Below are positions 33,130 to 44,859 of a DNA stretch of 64,000 bases, in pieces. Position 1 is the first letter of the stretch; every line of letters begins with the position of its first letter. The stretch comes from Corythucha ciliata. Taxonomy: Eukaryota; Arthropoda; Insecta; Hemiptera; Tingidae. The notes under the pieces were generated by a model. It ran no database searches, had not been told where the DNA came from, and saw only the letters and a list, made by a program, of their open reading frames with translations. A program made the translations under genes and the position numbers. The stretch spans positions 1,674,001-1,738,000 of the forward strand of contig CM075943.1 in assembly GCA_038030265.1 (NCBI GenBank). The letters are read 5' to 3'.

Positions 33130-35505
33130 CTTGGCCTTCGATAACCTCTCTTTGAAGTGTTTATCCAAAGATAGGGTCGGAGTAAGAGTAACTCCCAAGT
33201 ACCTAATACCTATATGAGCTCACAACTTCTACCTCCTCCCCATTATACCACCATTTGTCTCTTTTTGCAAGTTTACCTCTATTCCTAAAAACCATGATCT
33301 TTGACTTACTCAAATTAACACTCAGATTACACACAGCGCAATACTCTGCCAGCGACTTCATCATTTGCTGCAGTGCCACTCGATCAGTAGCCAAAAAAAT
33401 AAGGTCGTCCGCGTACGCTAACATTTTAAAAATGGTATTGCCAGTCTGTACACCCCCCTCGACGTTGTCAACCAGATCGTTAATGAACAACGCAAACATC
33501 AGTGGGCTCAGTGAACATCCCTGCTTCAACCCCATTGTAGTCTCAAAGAATTCTGTCAGCCCATTCAGACACCACACTGCAGCCTCAAATCCACCATACA
33601 GACTCCTAAGCACCCCAATCACCTTACTCGACACTCCTATTGAGGCTAACTTAAAAAACAAAGCGTGGCGATCAATACTGTCAAAAGCCGCGGAGAAATC
33701 AACAAAGAAAGCAAAAACCTTGCCACGCTTCCTACTTAGCTTCATTTTTACTACTCTCATTAAATTCATTATATTATCGACAGTGGAGTATTCCCTTCTG
33801 AAGCCTGCCTGGTATTCGCCTAGAATACACCTGTCTCTCACCCAATCTGTCAATCGGTTCGTGAGGAGCCCACTGAACAATTTTGCCACCGTATTTCCAA
33901 ACGAGATTCCTCAATAATTCTCTACTTCACTTACAGCCCCTTTCTTGTATATCGGAAAAATTATAGAGCGCTTGAATGAGTCTGGCAGCTGCCCTTTCTC
34001 AAAAATGCTGTTGTACACCTCAATAAGTTTCGCCAGGTACTCAGGGGGGGGGGGAGTTCTTAAAATACTCGTATGGTATTCGGTCAAGGCCAGGGGCTTT
34101 ATTCGGTTTAACACTATTTATCACTTGCAACAGCTCTTCCATACAAAAAGGCCTATTCAAGAGCTCATCCGAGATCCACGGCTCCGCATAACTAACTCTG
34201 CTCGCCCTCAACAGAGGGTTCAGTAGACTATGAAAGTGAAGTCTCCACTGCTGGGCCTGAATCGCCCTATCAATCCGAAAACCACCCTTGCTACAGTAAG
34301 AGCGCACTAGTTCCCACAAGTCCTTTGAATCTTTCACGCTAGTGAATGCATGACCAATTTTAGAAAAAAACAATTTCTTTTTTTCTTCGCACAGCTGTTT
34401 TTACTCTTGTTTTGCTGACAGATATAACGTCTTGATAGTCCCCGAATCTGTTCTTCTGTAGGCTTTTAGTAGCCCAAATACCCTAGTCCTCGCCCTCACA
34501 CATTCCCAATCAAACCATTCCTGTTTTTTAAGGAAACTTTTGGAAGGAGAGCACTGCAAATTATTATTCTTGGCAAAAACTATGAACATATCAAGTAAAT
34601 AACTCAAATATTCTTCTGTTTTATTCAACGCCAATTTCTCCCCTTCTCGAACCGATTTTTTGATCTCCTCACGAAAGGTATCGAGGAACCGGGGATGCCA
34701 TTTTAATCTGGGCAGCAACGGCAGCGGATCAGAAGCCGGGCTTATCGGAACGCACCGCAAAGCAATGGGCATATGGTCTGAGAAGGGCACCGCTACAACC
34801 TCAAATTCCTTAACAAGATCTAACACGCCCGAAGATGCCGCGCAAAGATCAATTACTGACGAACCCTGAGCACCAACAAAAGTAAACTTCCCCTGAACAT
34901 CACCACTCGTTCGACCATTAAGCAAAATCAAGTCCCTGTCGTCTGGAAATGAAAGCAGCCGCCTGCCATTCGAGTTGATAACTGTATCCTTCGATCGCCT
35001 TTCCAATTCCACTGGGCATACTCTCGGCCACGCTTCTTGGGGCATTACCTGCTGGTCACCTACTCTACTGTTGAAGTCCCCAATCACAAAATTGCCCGTC
35101 CACCAGGAATGTCTTCTAAAACCTGACGTAGTCTCTGGAAATCGTGGTCCCAATTATTACAATTTAAATACACCGGCAATAGATAAACACTTTCCTCATT
35201 TTTACTGTAATTCACTTCAAGCACACAAAGAGAAAATTTAGAGCTAAATTCGATTTCTCGGTTATTTATTAAAGAACATTTTACACCAACAACTAAACCT
35301 TCACTGGCCGGACCCACGCTCACCGATCGCATTGCAGGGACCCAGCGAAACTCATAATCCTTAAACTTATCTTAAAAATCTCAAAATATTTTTCTTCACA
35401 AACAAAAGTTTCAAAAAGGAAAAAAACATCGTATGTGCTCAGGAAGGCAAGGAAATCTGAATTATTCAATTTGTTTCTTAACCCGCAGACATTATAAGCC
35501 AACAC
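33130..35505 (-). pseudogene. LINE relic e, ORF2: AP endonuclease and reverse transcriptase
   Basis: Several overlapping minus frames together give a non-LTR ORF2. The endonuclease begins LAYNVCGLRNKL (35505) and includes FVIGDFNSRVGD, VIDLC and FSDHMPIALR. The connector runs through 34401. RT follows: NKAPGLDRIPYEYF, FPIYKKG, EYQAGFRREYSTVDN, FFVDFSAAFDSID, GLKQGCSLSPLMFALF, active site AYADDLIFLA, and VNLSKSKIMVFRNRG. The thumb start (YRYLGVTLTPTLS) lies in another frame at about 33200-33130, where the element ends. Breaks occur near 35330, 35100, 34390, 34090, 33905 and 33200. It is an endonuclease-bearing LINE; I do not assign a clade. Confidence 0.88.
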
Positions 35506-35676
35506 GTTGAAGGGAGCTGCTGCATTACATGACGAATCTTTCGGCTCTTTATTGTTTCTTACTTTCTGATTTGCTTGGCGACGAGGGACAGGTTGAGGGA
35601 TGAAAAAAATCCCTAATTGTACTCATGTTTGAGAATGCACCAGCGTGCACGTGACCTGCGACCGCCGTAACCATTT

Positions 35677-36423
35677 CTAGCTGACTAGAGCCTTTGGAAA
35701 AACGTTTCCTTTTTTTTTTAGATTACCGTCTTCAGGCACTTCTCCCCCTTTTTCAGCTGTCTCATCCATACTAACACTGTGAACCACTGCAACCCTGTCC
35801 TTACCAATCAGTTCAGAGAAATGTTGAAACTGGCCATCAACCATTAGACCATTTTTACGTAAGCTTACCTTTTTCCCCGCTTCCTTTAACCCTTTCTGTA
35901 CCTGCAGCAGCTCCCTTCTCCGTGACTGGGCCTGTTTATCGAGATCGTCAGAGACGAATACCTTGCTCCCCTTGAGCTTAGCAGTATTTTGGAATACCTC
36001 AATTTTCTTCATTTGAGAAACAAAGGAAGCAACGATTGGTCTAGGCTTATCGCTTAATTTTCCCAGCCTTCGAATATAATTGAAATCCTCCCTCCCTGCC
36101 CGAACACATAAGGCCCTATTGCAGACGTCCAAGACACAATCCACGATCGAGTCTCTATTTTCTTCTGCTCCCTTATCGATCCCGAAAAATACAACATTAT
36201 TTTTGCGCTCAATAAAATTAATTTTCGTTTGCTGACTGACAACGATTTCTTTAAGATCTGTGATTTCTTGCTTTAGAGCACTAATATTTTTCTCTTGATC
36301 CTCTAAATATGACTGAATGTTCAACTTGCTAATCTCATTTTTCAGTACTTCTTCCAAATCAGCCTTAATTTCTAGTTTGAAACTTTCCAACAGTCGTTTC
36401 AGCTCACTATTAACATTTGCCAT
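35677..36423 (-). pseudogene. LINE relic e, ORF1: coiled-coil RNA-binding protein
   Basis: The frame is open and starts best at the ATG opening MANVNSELK (36423), giving 248 codons. Residues about 5-75 form a charged heptad-like coiled coil with many L, E and K. Next comes an RRM-like core (NNVVFFGIDKG, RLGKLSDKPRPIVASF) and a basic segment with a KNGLMVDG turn, as in L1-type ORF1 proteins. It lies directly upstream of the ORF2 relic on the same strand, with about 170 bp between them. This is the least damaged part of the element. Confidence 0.8.
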
Positions 36424-36904
36424 AATTATCTCACACCGCAAAAAATGTATAAATACTAATAATAAAGTTAAGTCGAAATAAGAAGAAAAATAAAACAAAA
36501 AACGTTTCTTGACTCTGGCCTTTCTCGAAAGTATACCAGCTCAAATACAAATTTATCTTGTCAACAAAAGTGCCCTTGAACGTCTCACTCCTAACACTTG
36601 ACCACAGGTACACTAGAATATAAAAAAGATCTTCTCCCTTTTCTATCCCCTCACAGACTTAATTAATCAACTAATAGGTCACAAATAACAATTATTATGA
36701 ATTAACTAATGATTCTCAAGAAACAATTATGATTTCTGAGGCTATAACGCTCATAAAAAGAGGAAATAACTAGGTTTCTCGGAAAAAAAGTGAAAAAACA
36801 CACGGAACTCCGCCGAAACACGTCCGCACTCTTCGCTTCCCACTCTGACACTCCGAAAATGTTCAGTGTCCGTCCGCTTAATCTGAATTTTACAAGACCA
36901 AAAC

Positions 36905-37568
36905 CTGCCAATTTCGTCAAGGAACAGCGGTATATCACTGGGAGTCACCGCAACTAGTGCTCGATCCTCCACTTCATGCGTTGGAAACAGCTCGTCCACT
37001 ATCCTCTCCTTGACCTCAACTGGCATTTCAGCTGTGGAGTCCATTCCTTTTAGCTTTTGTAGAACCAGCCTGTATCCCAGACCCCAAGGGTCGTTCTTAA
37101 TATCGCTGCAAAGCTCTTTCCACTTCCTGGCCTTACTCTCAGCTATGGCCACTTTAATAGCACGCCGAGCGGCCCTGTACTGCTCCACCTTCCTCTGCGA
37201 ATAAGCGGCACTCCCTCTGGCTCGTTGGGCTAGCCTTCTGAGGCGAAAACGCAGTTCCTCCTTAAGTCTGCGATTTGTTCACTCCACCAGTACATTGGTC
37301 GTCGGTTCCGCGTACCACGCTTTTTTGGCACAGAGCACTCACATACCCTGGTCAGCAATTTCATTGTTGCTGCAATCGTCAGAACCTCCCGCTTTTTCTG
37401 TCTCCATTCCTTGCAGAACCCCTTTCCCATAACTATCATTGTGTCCAGCACCTCTAAATCCAACCTCTCGGTGTTCCAACGTGGAGGCGAGGCTGACTCA
37501 ACTTTCGTCAAGTGTCCCCCTAAACGGTATCCCCAGGTATTGATGGTCACTGGCAGAGTAATCCTCAA
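36905..37568 (-). pseudogene. LINE relic d: R1-like fragment
   Basis: Two consecutive minus frames (37568-37230, 37188-36905) encode the end of the endonuclease and the linker to RT of an R1-type element. Motifs include MYWWSEQIADLRR, YRAARRAIKVAIAESKARKW, and DPWGLGYRLVLQKLKG. It is cut off at about 36905, where the 5' part of relic e begins. RT itself is missing. Confidence 0.8.
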
Positions 37569-37589
37569 AGACCTGCCATCCCCTTATTT

Positions 37590-37930
37590 GCCCTCGCGGT
37601 CAGTAAGATATCCGTGAAATTGGAAATTTTCGTCCCAGCACTTTCGCAATAACAATCATTTTCGTGAAATTGAAAGTTTCCGGGACATTTTCCCCGTAGA
37701 AAGCGTGAATTGGAAAATTTTATGAATTTTATAGCGTTTTCCATTTGCAAAAAATTCCGCTTTGAAGCCGAGCGTTTCACCCGTCTTCTCTTAATCACAT
37801 CACATGGTAACGGAAAGGACGGATGGAAGTGCTCGGCTCCAGAGCGGAATTTTATGCAAGAAGAAAACGCCATTAGCAGCGTATTTTTCTCCGGAACAGC
37901 AATAATTATTACCGCTTTTTCTCAATTATA
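37590..37930. repeat. Inverted repeat of about 45-bp arms
   Basis: The arm at 37731-37776 (GCGTTTTCC, AAAATTCCGCT, GAAGCCGAGC) is the imperfect reverse complement of 37832-37878, with about 55 bp between. Open frames on both strands here reflect the palindrome. It may be a small foldback or MITE core. Confidence 0.65.
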
Positions 37931-38139
37931 GCCGTAAAATTGTGTGTGCAATGTTGTATTGCTCTGCTGGGGTTGGGCGGGTTACGGAAGATTGCTCCGA
38001 TTTTTTCTTTTTCTTCGTCGACAAGAATTTTCTTTGAGGGTCGAATTTTGTTTTTTTTTATGGGGGTGGATGAGAAGGACCCCGGAGAAATTCATGGCTA
38101 GATGTTCTATGGGTTGCCGCATTGGTAGCTGCGACAGCC

Positions 38140-38771
38140 TTAAGGCATTTGTGAAGTGCGTTCAAATGACTTCTCGGATTTCGCCTCGTCGACGATCTTC
38201 CGATATAGTTCATCGAATTCTTTCAGTTTATCGTCGAAACATTTTTCGGTGCTTGATGTTACATTTCTGATGAAAACGTCTTGAAGGAGATGCCAAGGTT
38301 CCTCGATGACCACTTGCAATTCTTGCGAAGCTTCAGTGGAAGATTCGTGGGGAGGAACTTCTTTAATTTTGCGAGCAACTAAGTGAATAATGTTTGCACA
38401 TATTAAACTTAACGGCGTTGTCAGGGCAGCTACACATGAACGCGTGTATGCAGAAATTGCACTCCAAACACGCCTTATTATTCTGTACCCCTGGCACTAC
38501 TCGAAGGTACTTCCCAAATTCCTTTCTCAAGCTCACAAACACCGCTATCCTGAAGACTGATCGATGTTTTGTGCCGACTTCTAATCGTCGCAATTTTTGA
38601 CGTGACCTTCCCTTTGTTAAGATGTATCAGTCTCTCGAACATCTTGTCAAGGAGGAACCTCAGGAGAGCGTGGATGGCGATGTCAGCCAGTGGCGAATGC
38701 TGGTTCGAAAGGCAGGGCAAGCTGTAAAGGACCAAAATCGGGCTTCCAAAGAAACAAAAATGACGTTTCAA
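38140..38771 (-). pseudogene. Degraded SWIM-type zinc-finger protein, probably transposon-derived
   Basis: Three minus frames join into one protein trace. The first (from 38771) includes HALLRFLLDKMFERLIHLNKG and a KIATIRSRHKTS segment. After a shift near 38510, the next has CNFCIHAFMCSCPDNAVKF and NMCKH, which fits the SWIM pattern CxC-x9-CxH. A one-base insertion after CKH moves to a third frame (HLVARKIKEVPPHESS) that ends at TAA 38142-38140. SWIM fingers with this kind of neighbourhood occur in MULE-like and related transposase families of invertebrates. That link is from memory of the pattern and not from a search. No catalytic domain is visible. Confidence 0.6.
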
Positions 38772-38779
38772 AATATGTT

Positions 38780-40610
38780 ACCAAAACACGTTCCCAACGA
38801 GTCAAGATTAGGCGTTCAACAAGATGTGTGTTAATACGAAAATCAGTGAAATCATGTCCAGGCGATTAACCAGATCAATTTTCCGACATGAAAATTAGTG
38901 AACTGCATTGATAACAAATATGGTAATTTGAATACCAGTGACCTGTAGAGAAAGGGTGAGTTGAAAGAGTGAGTGAACCATTTGTTTTAACGCGAAAATG
39001 TACCAGACCAAATTTGAAGAGCACAGTTTTGCACAAGAAACTTCCGCACCACTTTTTTCCTTCCCTTCGCCTTTTGGTTGAAACAGAAGCAGGAAAGTAA
39101 AAGCTGACGGAAAATTGACCGAAGCTTGCAAGCTGGAAAAACTGATAAATGTTTGGTGCAATCTCTTTCTGGCCCGCCTTCTTCCACTGTGCGAAAAATC
39201 TCCGAAGATTTCACGTAGGGTGTTGGCACTGCCCGAGCTGGAGTTTGCATTTCAGGACCATTTTGTTTGTTTTGCTGAAATATCTGTGCAACCATCAGTG
39301 TTGACTAATCATTCTATTAGGCTTAATTTGAAGACCACAGAATAACCCACATCAAGCTCTCATGAGCTATTTCCTCGATCGCATAGCATAATGGAAGCCG
39401 AGTGAACAATATGCAAAATTGTATAGGTATACCTAACTTTTTCTATGGCGAACTGATTTCATCGAAATCCGGGATGCGTTAAAAAAAATAGTAGGGAGGG
39501 ATTGTAAACGCATGCATCTGAAGAACGTCTAGCAAAATTGAGCACCTTCTTTTCAAGAACTTATTCGACAAAATGTTCGATGGATAGTTTAGCGAAAATA
39601 TAAAGCATGCTGTTCGTCTTAGACTGAAGGCGCCAACCGGAGGCCTCCACATTGACGTGTGGCGTTACGGAGCGCGTTTTTTTTTTGCTCTCTCTCGCTC
39701 TCACGTTTTGTCTGATAACAACTCATGATCTGGAACTGTTTTTCGCAAAATGTAGTCTTATTTTTTTTCTTTCGTTGTTTCAAGTTAACAAATTGTACAA
39801 AGTTCATCGAGTGTGTTTCATATCGTTTTTTTTTTGGTCGTGAAGTATGACAATATAGTTTTTATTCGTTCGTGAATTTTTTGCCTAATTTCTTCGCCGC
39901 ACTACTTCGTACCTTTTCCCTCTTGGTTTTCGTTGCCCGTCGTTACCCGGGCAAATTAAGGCACGAACCGAGCCTCAAATCCGGTACACATGCTATTTCA
40001 CGTAACTTTCAACCTCTTTTAAGAAGGCTTATTCCTTCAGAAGGATGATTTGTGCTGTTAGATGCAACCGTTCCACAATGAAAAAAGTGTCTTATTTCAG
40101 GATTTGTCGTCAAAATTACCATAATGACAGCTGGAATGAAAGTTATTGCAGTTATACCTAAAAAGAAGAGGTTGTACCAAAAAATGATGAATAAATTCGG
40201 TTCCAATAGATGCCTCAATAGTGGCTGGGATTTTCACAATTTACTCGCTTGTTGTTTTCGGAAAGAAATAGTTTCACAACCTGGACCTGTGGGGGAATGC
40301 CTCTCTTTTCAATTGAAATATGGCATGTAGGTACCTATTACAGTACTTTATACAAGTATAAACCCCGCTTAACAGTTTCTTGTGTAAAATTTTGGGCTCT
40401 TCAAATTAGGTACGGTACATTTTGACGCGGTGTGGCTTAATGGGGGGTCGTTCGGACGACCCGAAGATGAGGGTTGAAGATGCAAGAATTTAACGGTCGC
40501 CACCTGTTGTTTGCTTTGGGTAACAGGCCCCAATATATTCTCAATATAATAAAACTGATTACAATTTTTTGGTTCGGAAAAATAATAACAATGCGTTTCT
40601 TCGGTGATTT
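38780..40610. other. Unassigned interval
   Basis: A minus frame at 40218-40009 has a strongly hydrophobic stretch (LFFLGITAITFIPAVIMVIL), but convincing splice sites and a family match are lacking. Other open frames here (38895-39345) are not recognised. T tracts lie near 39680 and 39762. Confidence 0.35.
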
Positions 40611-40619
40611 CCGGTCGTT

Positions 40620-41700
40620 CCGGTGCGTAGACTTCGCGACTGTCGGTCTGGTAGCGTCCCTTCGCGCTGTTGCAGATCCTCTTGTCGGGCTAACAGTCCG
40701 TTAGCGTCCTTTGGTGCTGTCCGTAGTGTCTTCTTCGCCGGGTTCGGCAAGGACCGGGAAAGGTTTGGACAGGAACGGTCTGGCACGAATGCCTACCGGT
40801 GGTCAGGTCCACAATAGGGTTTCCCTTCAACAAGCGTCCGGAGTCTTCTCAACGGAGTAGAGCTTGGAAGGTTCCCGTAAGGCTATCCGACTGTTCGGTT
40901 GTGATATATGCGTGAGGTCACTGACGACTTTAAAAAGAAATGACGGTATAATCCCCAATAGGGTTTCCCTTCAACAAGTGTCCGGAGTCTTCTCAACGGA
41001 TATGTCGAACTTGGAAGGTTCCCGAAAGGTTATCCGTCCGATTTGCTGAATTTATGCGTCCGGGTTAGGACGACTTGGGCCAGGGGCGGTTTAATCCACA
41101 ATAGGGTGTCCACTTCAACAAGCGTCCGGAGTCTTCTCAACGGAGTAGAGCTTGGAAGGTTCCCGAAAGGTTATCCGCACCACTGGTCGGAAAAAAAAGA
41201 AAATACACTGGCTATGGGTAGCCTGTTGGGCTAACGGTCCGTTAGCGTCCCTTGGTGTTGTCCGCTGCGTCCTCTTCGCCGAGTTCAGCAAGGATAGGGA
41301 AAGGTTCGAACGGGAGCGGTTTTACTCGATGAATTCTGGGGCAGACACAAGTGTCGCTAAGCCCCGTAGTATCTATCAAGCTCCACCGAGGTTAAAGGAG
41401 TGAATAAAAAGGATAACCGGAGTCTTCTCTACGGTTTTGGGCACGGATGCCGATCGGTGGTCAGGGCCACAATAGGGTTTCCTCTTCAACAAGCATCTGG
41501 AGTCTTCTCAACGGAGTAGAGCTTGGAAGGTTCCCGTAAGGTTATCCTGCCTGTCCGATTGTATAGATGCGTCAGGTGTATGACGACTTTAACAGTGACG
41601 GTCTAATCCACAATAGGGTTTTCCTTCAACAAGCGTCCGGAGTCTTCTCAACGGATCTGTTGAGCTTGGAAGGTTCCCGTAAGGTTATCCGTCCCACTGG
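40620..41700. repeat. Tandem repeat of about 143 bp with a larger nested duplication
   Basis: CAATAGGGTTTCCCTTCAAC starts units at 40812, 40956, 41099, 41470 and 41611, spaced 144, 143, 371 and 141 bp. Each unit also has GTCCGGAGTCTTCTCAACGG and CTTGGAAGGTTCCCGTAAGG. A second, larger motif (GGCTAACGGTCCGTTAGCGT) recurs at about 40690 and 41230, giving a higher-order pattern. GC content is higher than in the neighbours. No RNA gene is recognised. Confidence 0.88.
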
Positions 41701-42465
41701 TAAAAAAAAAACAGAATGGGGTAAGAGGCTGATTTAGTTCTGATTAGTTCTGATGGCTCGTGTCAGTGGTCACAATGCGCGGAATTTCTTTACCTACACC
41801 GCGTATAGTAAGTCAAGAGGATTAGAAACCACGAAAAAAAAAAAAAAAAAAATCCGTAGTTCACTCAAGGTCATTTTTTGGAAGATAATTCGCCTAGGGG
41901 GACACTACAGAACGGTGTATCGGCCACCCTCTTGAGTGAGCAGGTGATCCCTCCGCTTCAGCCTGCAAGAGTCCTCTCTCTCACTCTTAGCTCTTGAGGC
42001 GGTTTTTCTCTTTGAAGTCGTACTTTTCTCTTTCGGGCGATGTTTATGGAGGAAAATCAAAAACCAAAAATTATTTGGTTCCCGAATATTCTGCTGCTTC
42101 TTGGTATAAGGCAGTTTTGTCCAAAAACATATTTCAAAAAAATTTAAATTCCAAATTTTACATTTACACTCAATTTAAAAATCACAGACCTAATTTCCGA
42201 ATTTTCTATGTTTTCAACTAGTAAGAATCCGTTGAAAAAACTAAAATCGGTCAATTTCTCAAGCCGTGAGAGGTGCCGCAAATATGACTGTATTCTGTCT
42301 CTCTCGCACACTTGTCGTCCACTTTGGTTTACCAACGATTACTTTACTTATAGCTATATAGCTATACAGCTTACCTACGCTGGCCAATACAGCTATAGTT
42401 GCGACTTTGGCGAACAATAACTCTCAAGGAAGAACTTTTATAAGAGTTTTTCTTCGAGAACCAGT
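41701..42465. other. Unassigned interval
   Basis: An A tract at about 41836-41851 and short AT-rich frames are seen. No gene or transposon end can be supported. Confidence 0.35.
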
Positions 42466-42725
42466 TGAAACAACCACAGTCTTGCAATTGGCCCAAGAGG
42501 CGTGTGGACCACTTGAATGACCCGGTCTTGCATTTGGTCCACATGGAAACTAGTCTACAAGACTTGTAGACTAGTTGAACGGCCAGGTCTTGCAGTGGCT
42601 CTACATTTCAACTGGTCCGCAAGACGTGTAGACCAAATGAACGACACGGAATAGCAACTGGTCTACAATTCTTGTAGACCAGTTGGAAGACAAGCTGGTC
42701 TACAAGGCTTGTGGACCAGTTGCCA
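42466..42725. repeat. Cluster of short palindromes (hairpin array)
   Basis: A CAACTGGTCTACAAG-type word and its complement alternate. 42549-42575 is a perfect palindrome with 13-bp arms and a 1-nt centre. 42655-42685 has perfect 14-bp arms with a 3-nt loop. 42691-42722 is a near-perfect third, and degenerate ones lie at 42490-42545 and 42595-42640. Sequence between hairpins is only 20-80 nt. Confidence 0.88.
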
Positions 42726-43177
42726 AGTCCCCTTTCCAAATACTTCTACCACACGCATCTCTATACCCTAATCCTTTTAAAAATTAGAGCACCAGACGTC
42801 TTGAAAATTATCAAAACGTTTTTTTTGGGAAGAAATAAATTAATTTTAACGCATAATAAGTATTAATTACCTACCTGCTTCTCTGCAACCCAGATAGCTT
42901 AACCTAAAATGTCAGAAATATACCACTATTCAAGGCCTGTACGCGTCTGCTTTGAAAGAAAATGAATTGCAAAAGTAGGATTTTAAGTTCGCTAGGTTTT
43001 TCGGAAATAATTACTTCTTTGTTTTATTCATCAATTATTTGACTGATATGATATGGATGCTCAAGACAATTTCAGATGGAATCAAAGTCCTGCTTATCAA
43101 TCATACTGGTGGACCCACCGCTTTGTCCGGAACCGACTACGGTCATATTGGTGGCCCACCAATTTGTCCGAAGGAGT

Positions 43178-43677
43178 NNNNNNNNNNNNNNNNNNNNNNN
43201 NNNNNNNNNNNNNNNNNNNNNNNNNNNNNNNNNNNNNNNNNNNNNNNNNNNNNNNNNNNNNNNNNNNNNNNNNNNNNNNNNNNNNNNNNNNNNNNNNNNN
43301 NNNNNNNNNNNNNNNNNNNNNNNNNNNNNNNNNNNNNNNNNNNNNNNNNNNNNNNNNNNNNNNNNNNNNNNNNNNNNNNNNNNNNNNNNNNNNNNNNNNN
43401 NNNNNNNNNNNNNNNNNNNNNNNNNNNNNNNNNNNNNNNNNNNNNNNNNNNNNNNNNNNNNNNNNNNNNNNNNNNNNNNNNNNNNNNNNNNNNNNNNNNN
43501 NNNNNNNNNNNNNNNNNNNNNNNNNNNNNNNNNNNNNNNNNNNNNNNNNNNNNNNNNNNNNNNNNNNNNNNNNNNNNNNNNNNNNNNNNNNNNNNNNNNN
43601 NNNNNNNNNNNNNNNNNNNNNNNNNNNNNNNNNNNNNNNNNNNNNNNNNNNNNNNNNNNNNNNNNNNNNNNNNNNNN
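43178..43677. other. Assembly gap of 500 N
   Basis: Exactly 500 unknown bases, a common placeholder size, so true length is unknown. The left flank has GGTGGACCCACC and GGTGGCCCACC repeated about 50 bp apart. The right flank is type C array. Open frames spanning the gap have no meaning. Confidence 0.99.
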
Positions 43678-44560
43678 GCTCCAGTTGGCAATTTTAGACG
43701 CGCGAATCATCGGATTTGCCATTTTCAGGACAGGAATAATCTATTTGTAGGCCTTTTCGGGCCGAATCGACCGTTTAAACTATACGTATGGAGTCATTGT
43801 TTGTCAAATTTAGGGCGTGAAATAGCCAGTTTGGCTATTTTTACGGCGCTAACCGTCAGTGTGGCCAGTTGCAGGGCATGAATAATAGTCAGTGTGTTAT
43901 TTTGAGGGCACAAATCATCACCTTTGATGTATCCTTGGGTCCGAACGGTCAGTTATGCCGTTATTAGAGCGAGAATTACCAGTTTGGCCATTTTTAGAGC
44001 GGGAATTAACAATACAACCATTTTCCATGTGCGAATGGTAAGTTCGGCCATTTTGAGGGCAGCATAATCTCCAGTTTAGGTATCACGGTTGGGTTAAGGC
44101 GCAAGTTGTCAGTTTACCCTTTTTTATGACACATAGTCAGTTTTGCCATTTATCGGGCATGAATAGTAGTAGTGCGGGACGTCAAGCCAAGGCGAGAACC
44201 AGTTTGGCCATTTATGGTGCGTGAATGGTCTGTTTTGTCTTTTCCCATTTTAGTTTTCATGGATCAGGCATTTTCAGGGCACAAATTGTCGGTTAATCGA
44301 TTTTTATTGGGGTTTGAAATCAGTGTGGTCTTTTTGTAGCTGCGAAATCGGGAGTTTGGCGGTAGGATATAAACAGTTTAGCTATTTTCAAGGCGCGAAT
44401 GGTAAATTTGGCCATTTCCCATTTTCGCAGGTTCGACGCGCAATTTTCGTGTGTTTTTGGCTAGCTCAAATCGTGTTTACCCCGCTGTGCCATTCAGACT
44501 TGTGGTGGGAGAGGAAATGCCAGCTCTGTTTACCGTCTCAGGTCTAAAATTCAAAGTTTA
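43678..44560. repeat. Type C array, second block
   Basis: The array carries the same GCCATTTTCAGGGCGCGAAT-like units as at 20860-21700. The left part is hidden by the assembly gap. Confidence 0.85.
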
Positions 44561-44859
44561 GCTCTAAAAGTATCACTTTCCAGGGGTGGGGGGGGGAGAA
44601 GTTTCAGGTTTTCGACATAAAATCTAAAATAGAATGCTACAAACGACAGTTTTCCAGCAGATATTAATTTTTTGACATATATTGGCAGTTTCTGTGCAAA
44701 TTTAGTCTCCGATGACCTCGAATTGACGCGATTCTAACCTCCAGTTCCTGTTATAAGCCTGCAAAAAGGCAATGGTGCATGTGATATGTTCGCCAGTGAA
44801 GCTGGCTCACAGGCGTGGATCCAGTTTTTCTCAAGAGTAGTTGCAGAGTTTTTTCCCCC
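44561..44859. other. Spacer between two arrays
   Basis: A G9 run lies near 44590. Nothing else was recognised. Confidence 0.4.

Noticed and set aside
33203..33917. 220-codon plus frame opposite the LINE RT
   Set aside because: It is the antisense of the reverse transcriptase; the minus frame has all RT motifs.
40009..40218. Minus-strand hydrophobic frame suggestive of a transmembrane exon
   Set aside because: The possible acceptor lacks a pyrimidine tract and no donor or family match was seen.
43039..43881. Open frames of 180-280 codons across the N gap
   Set aside because: They consist almost wholly of unknown residues; the gap has no stops only because it has no sequence.
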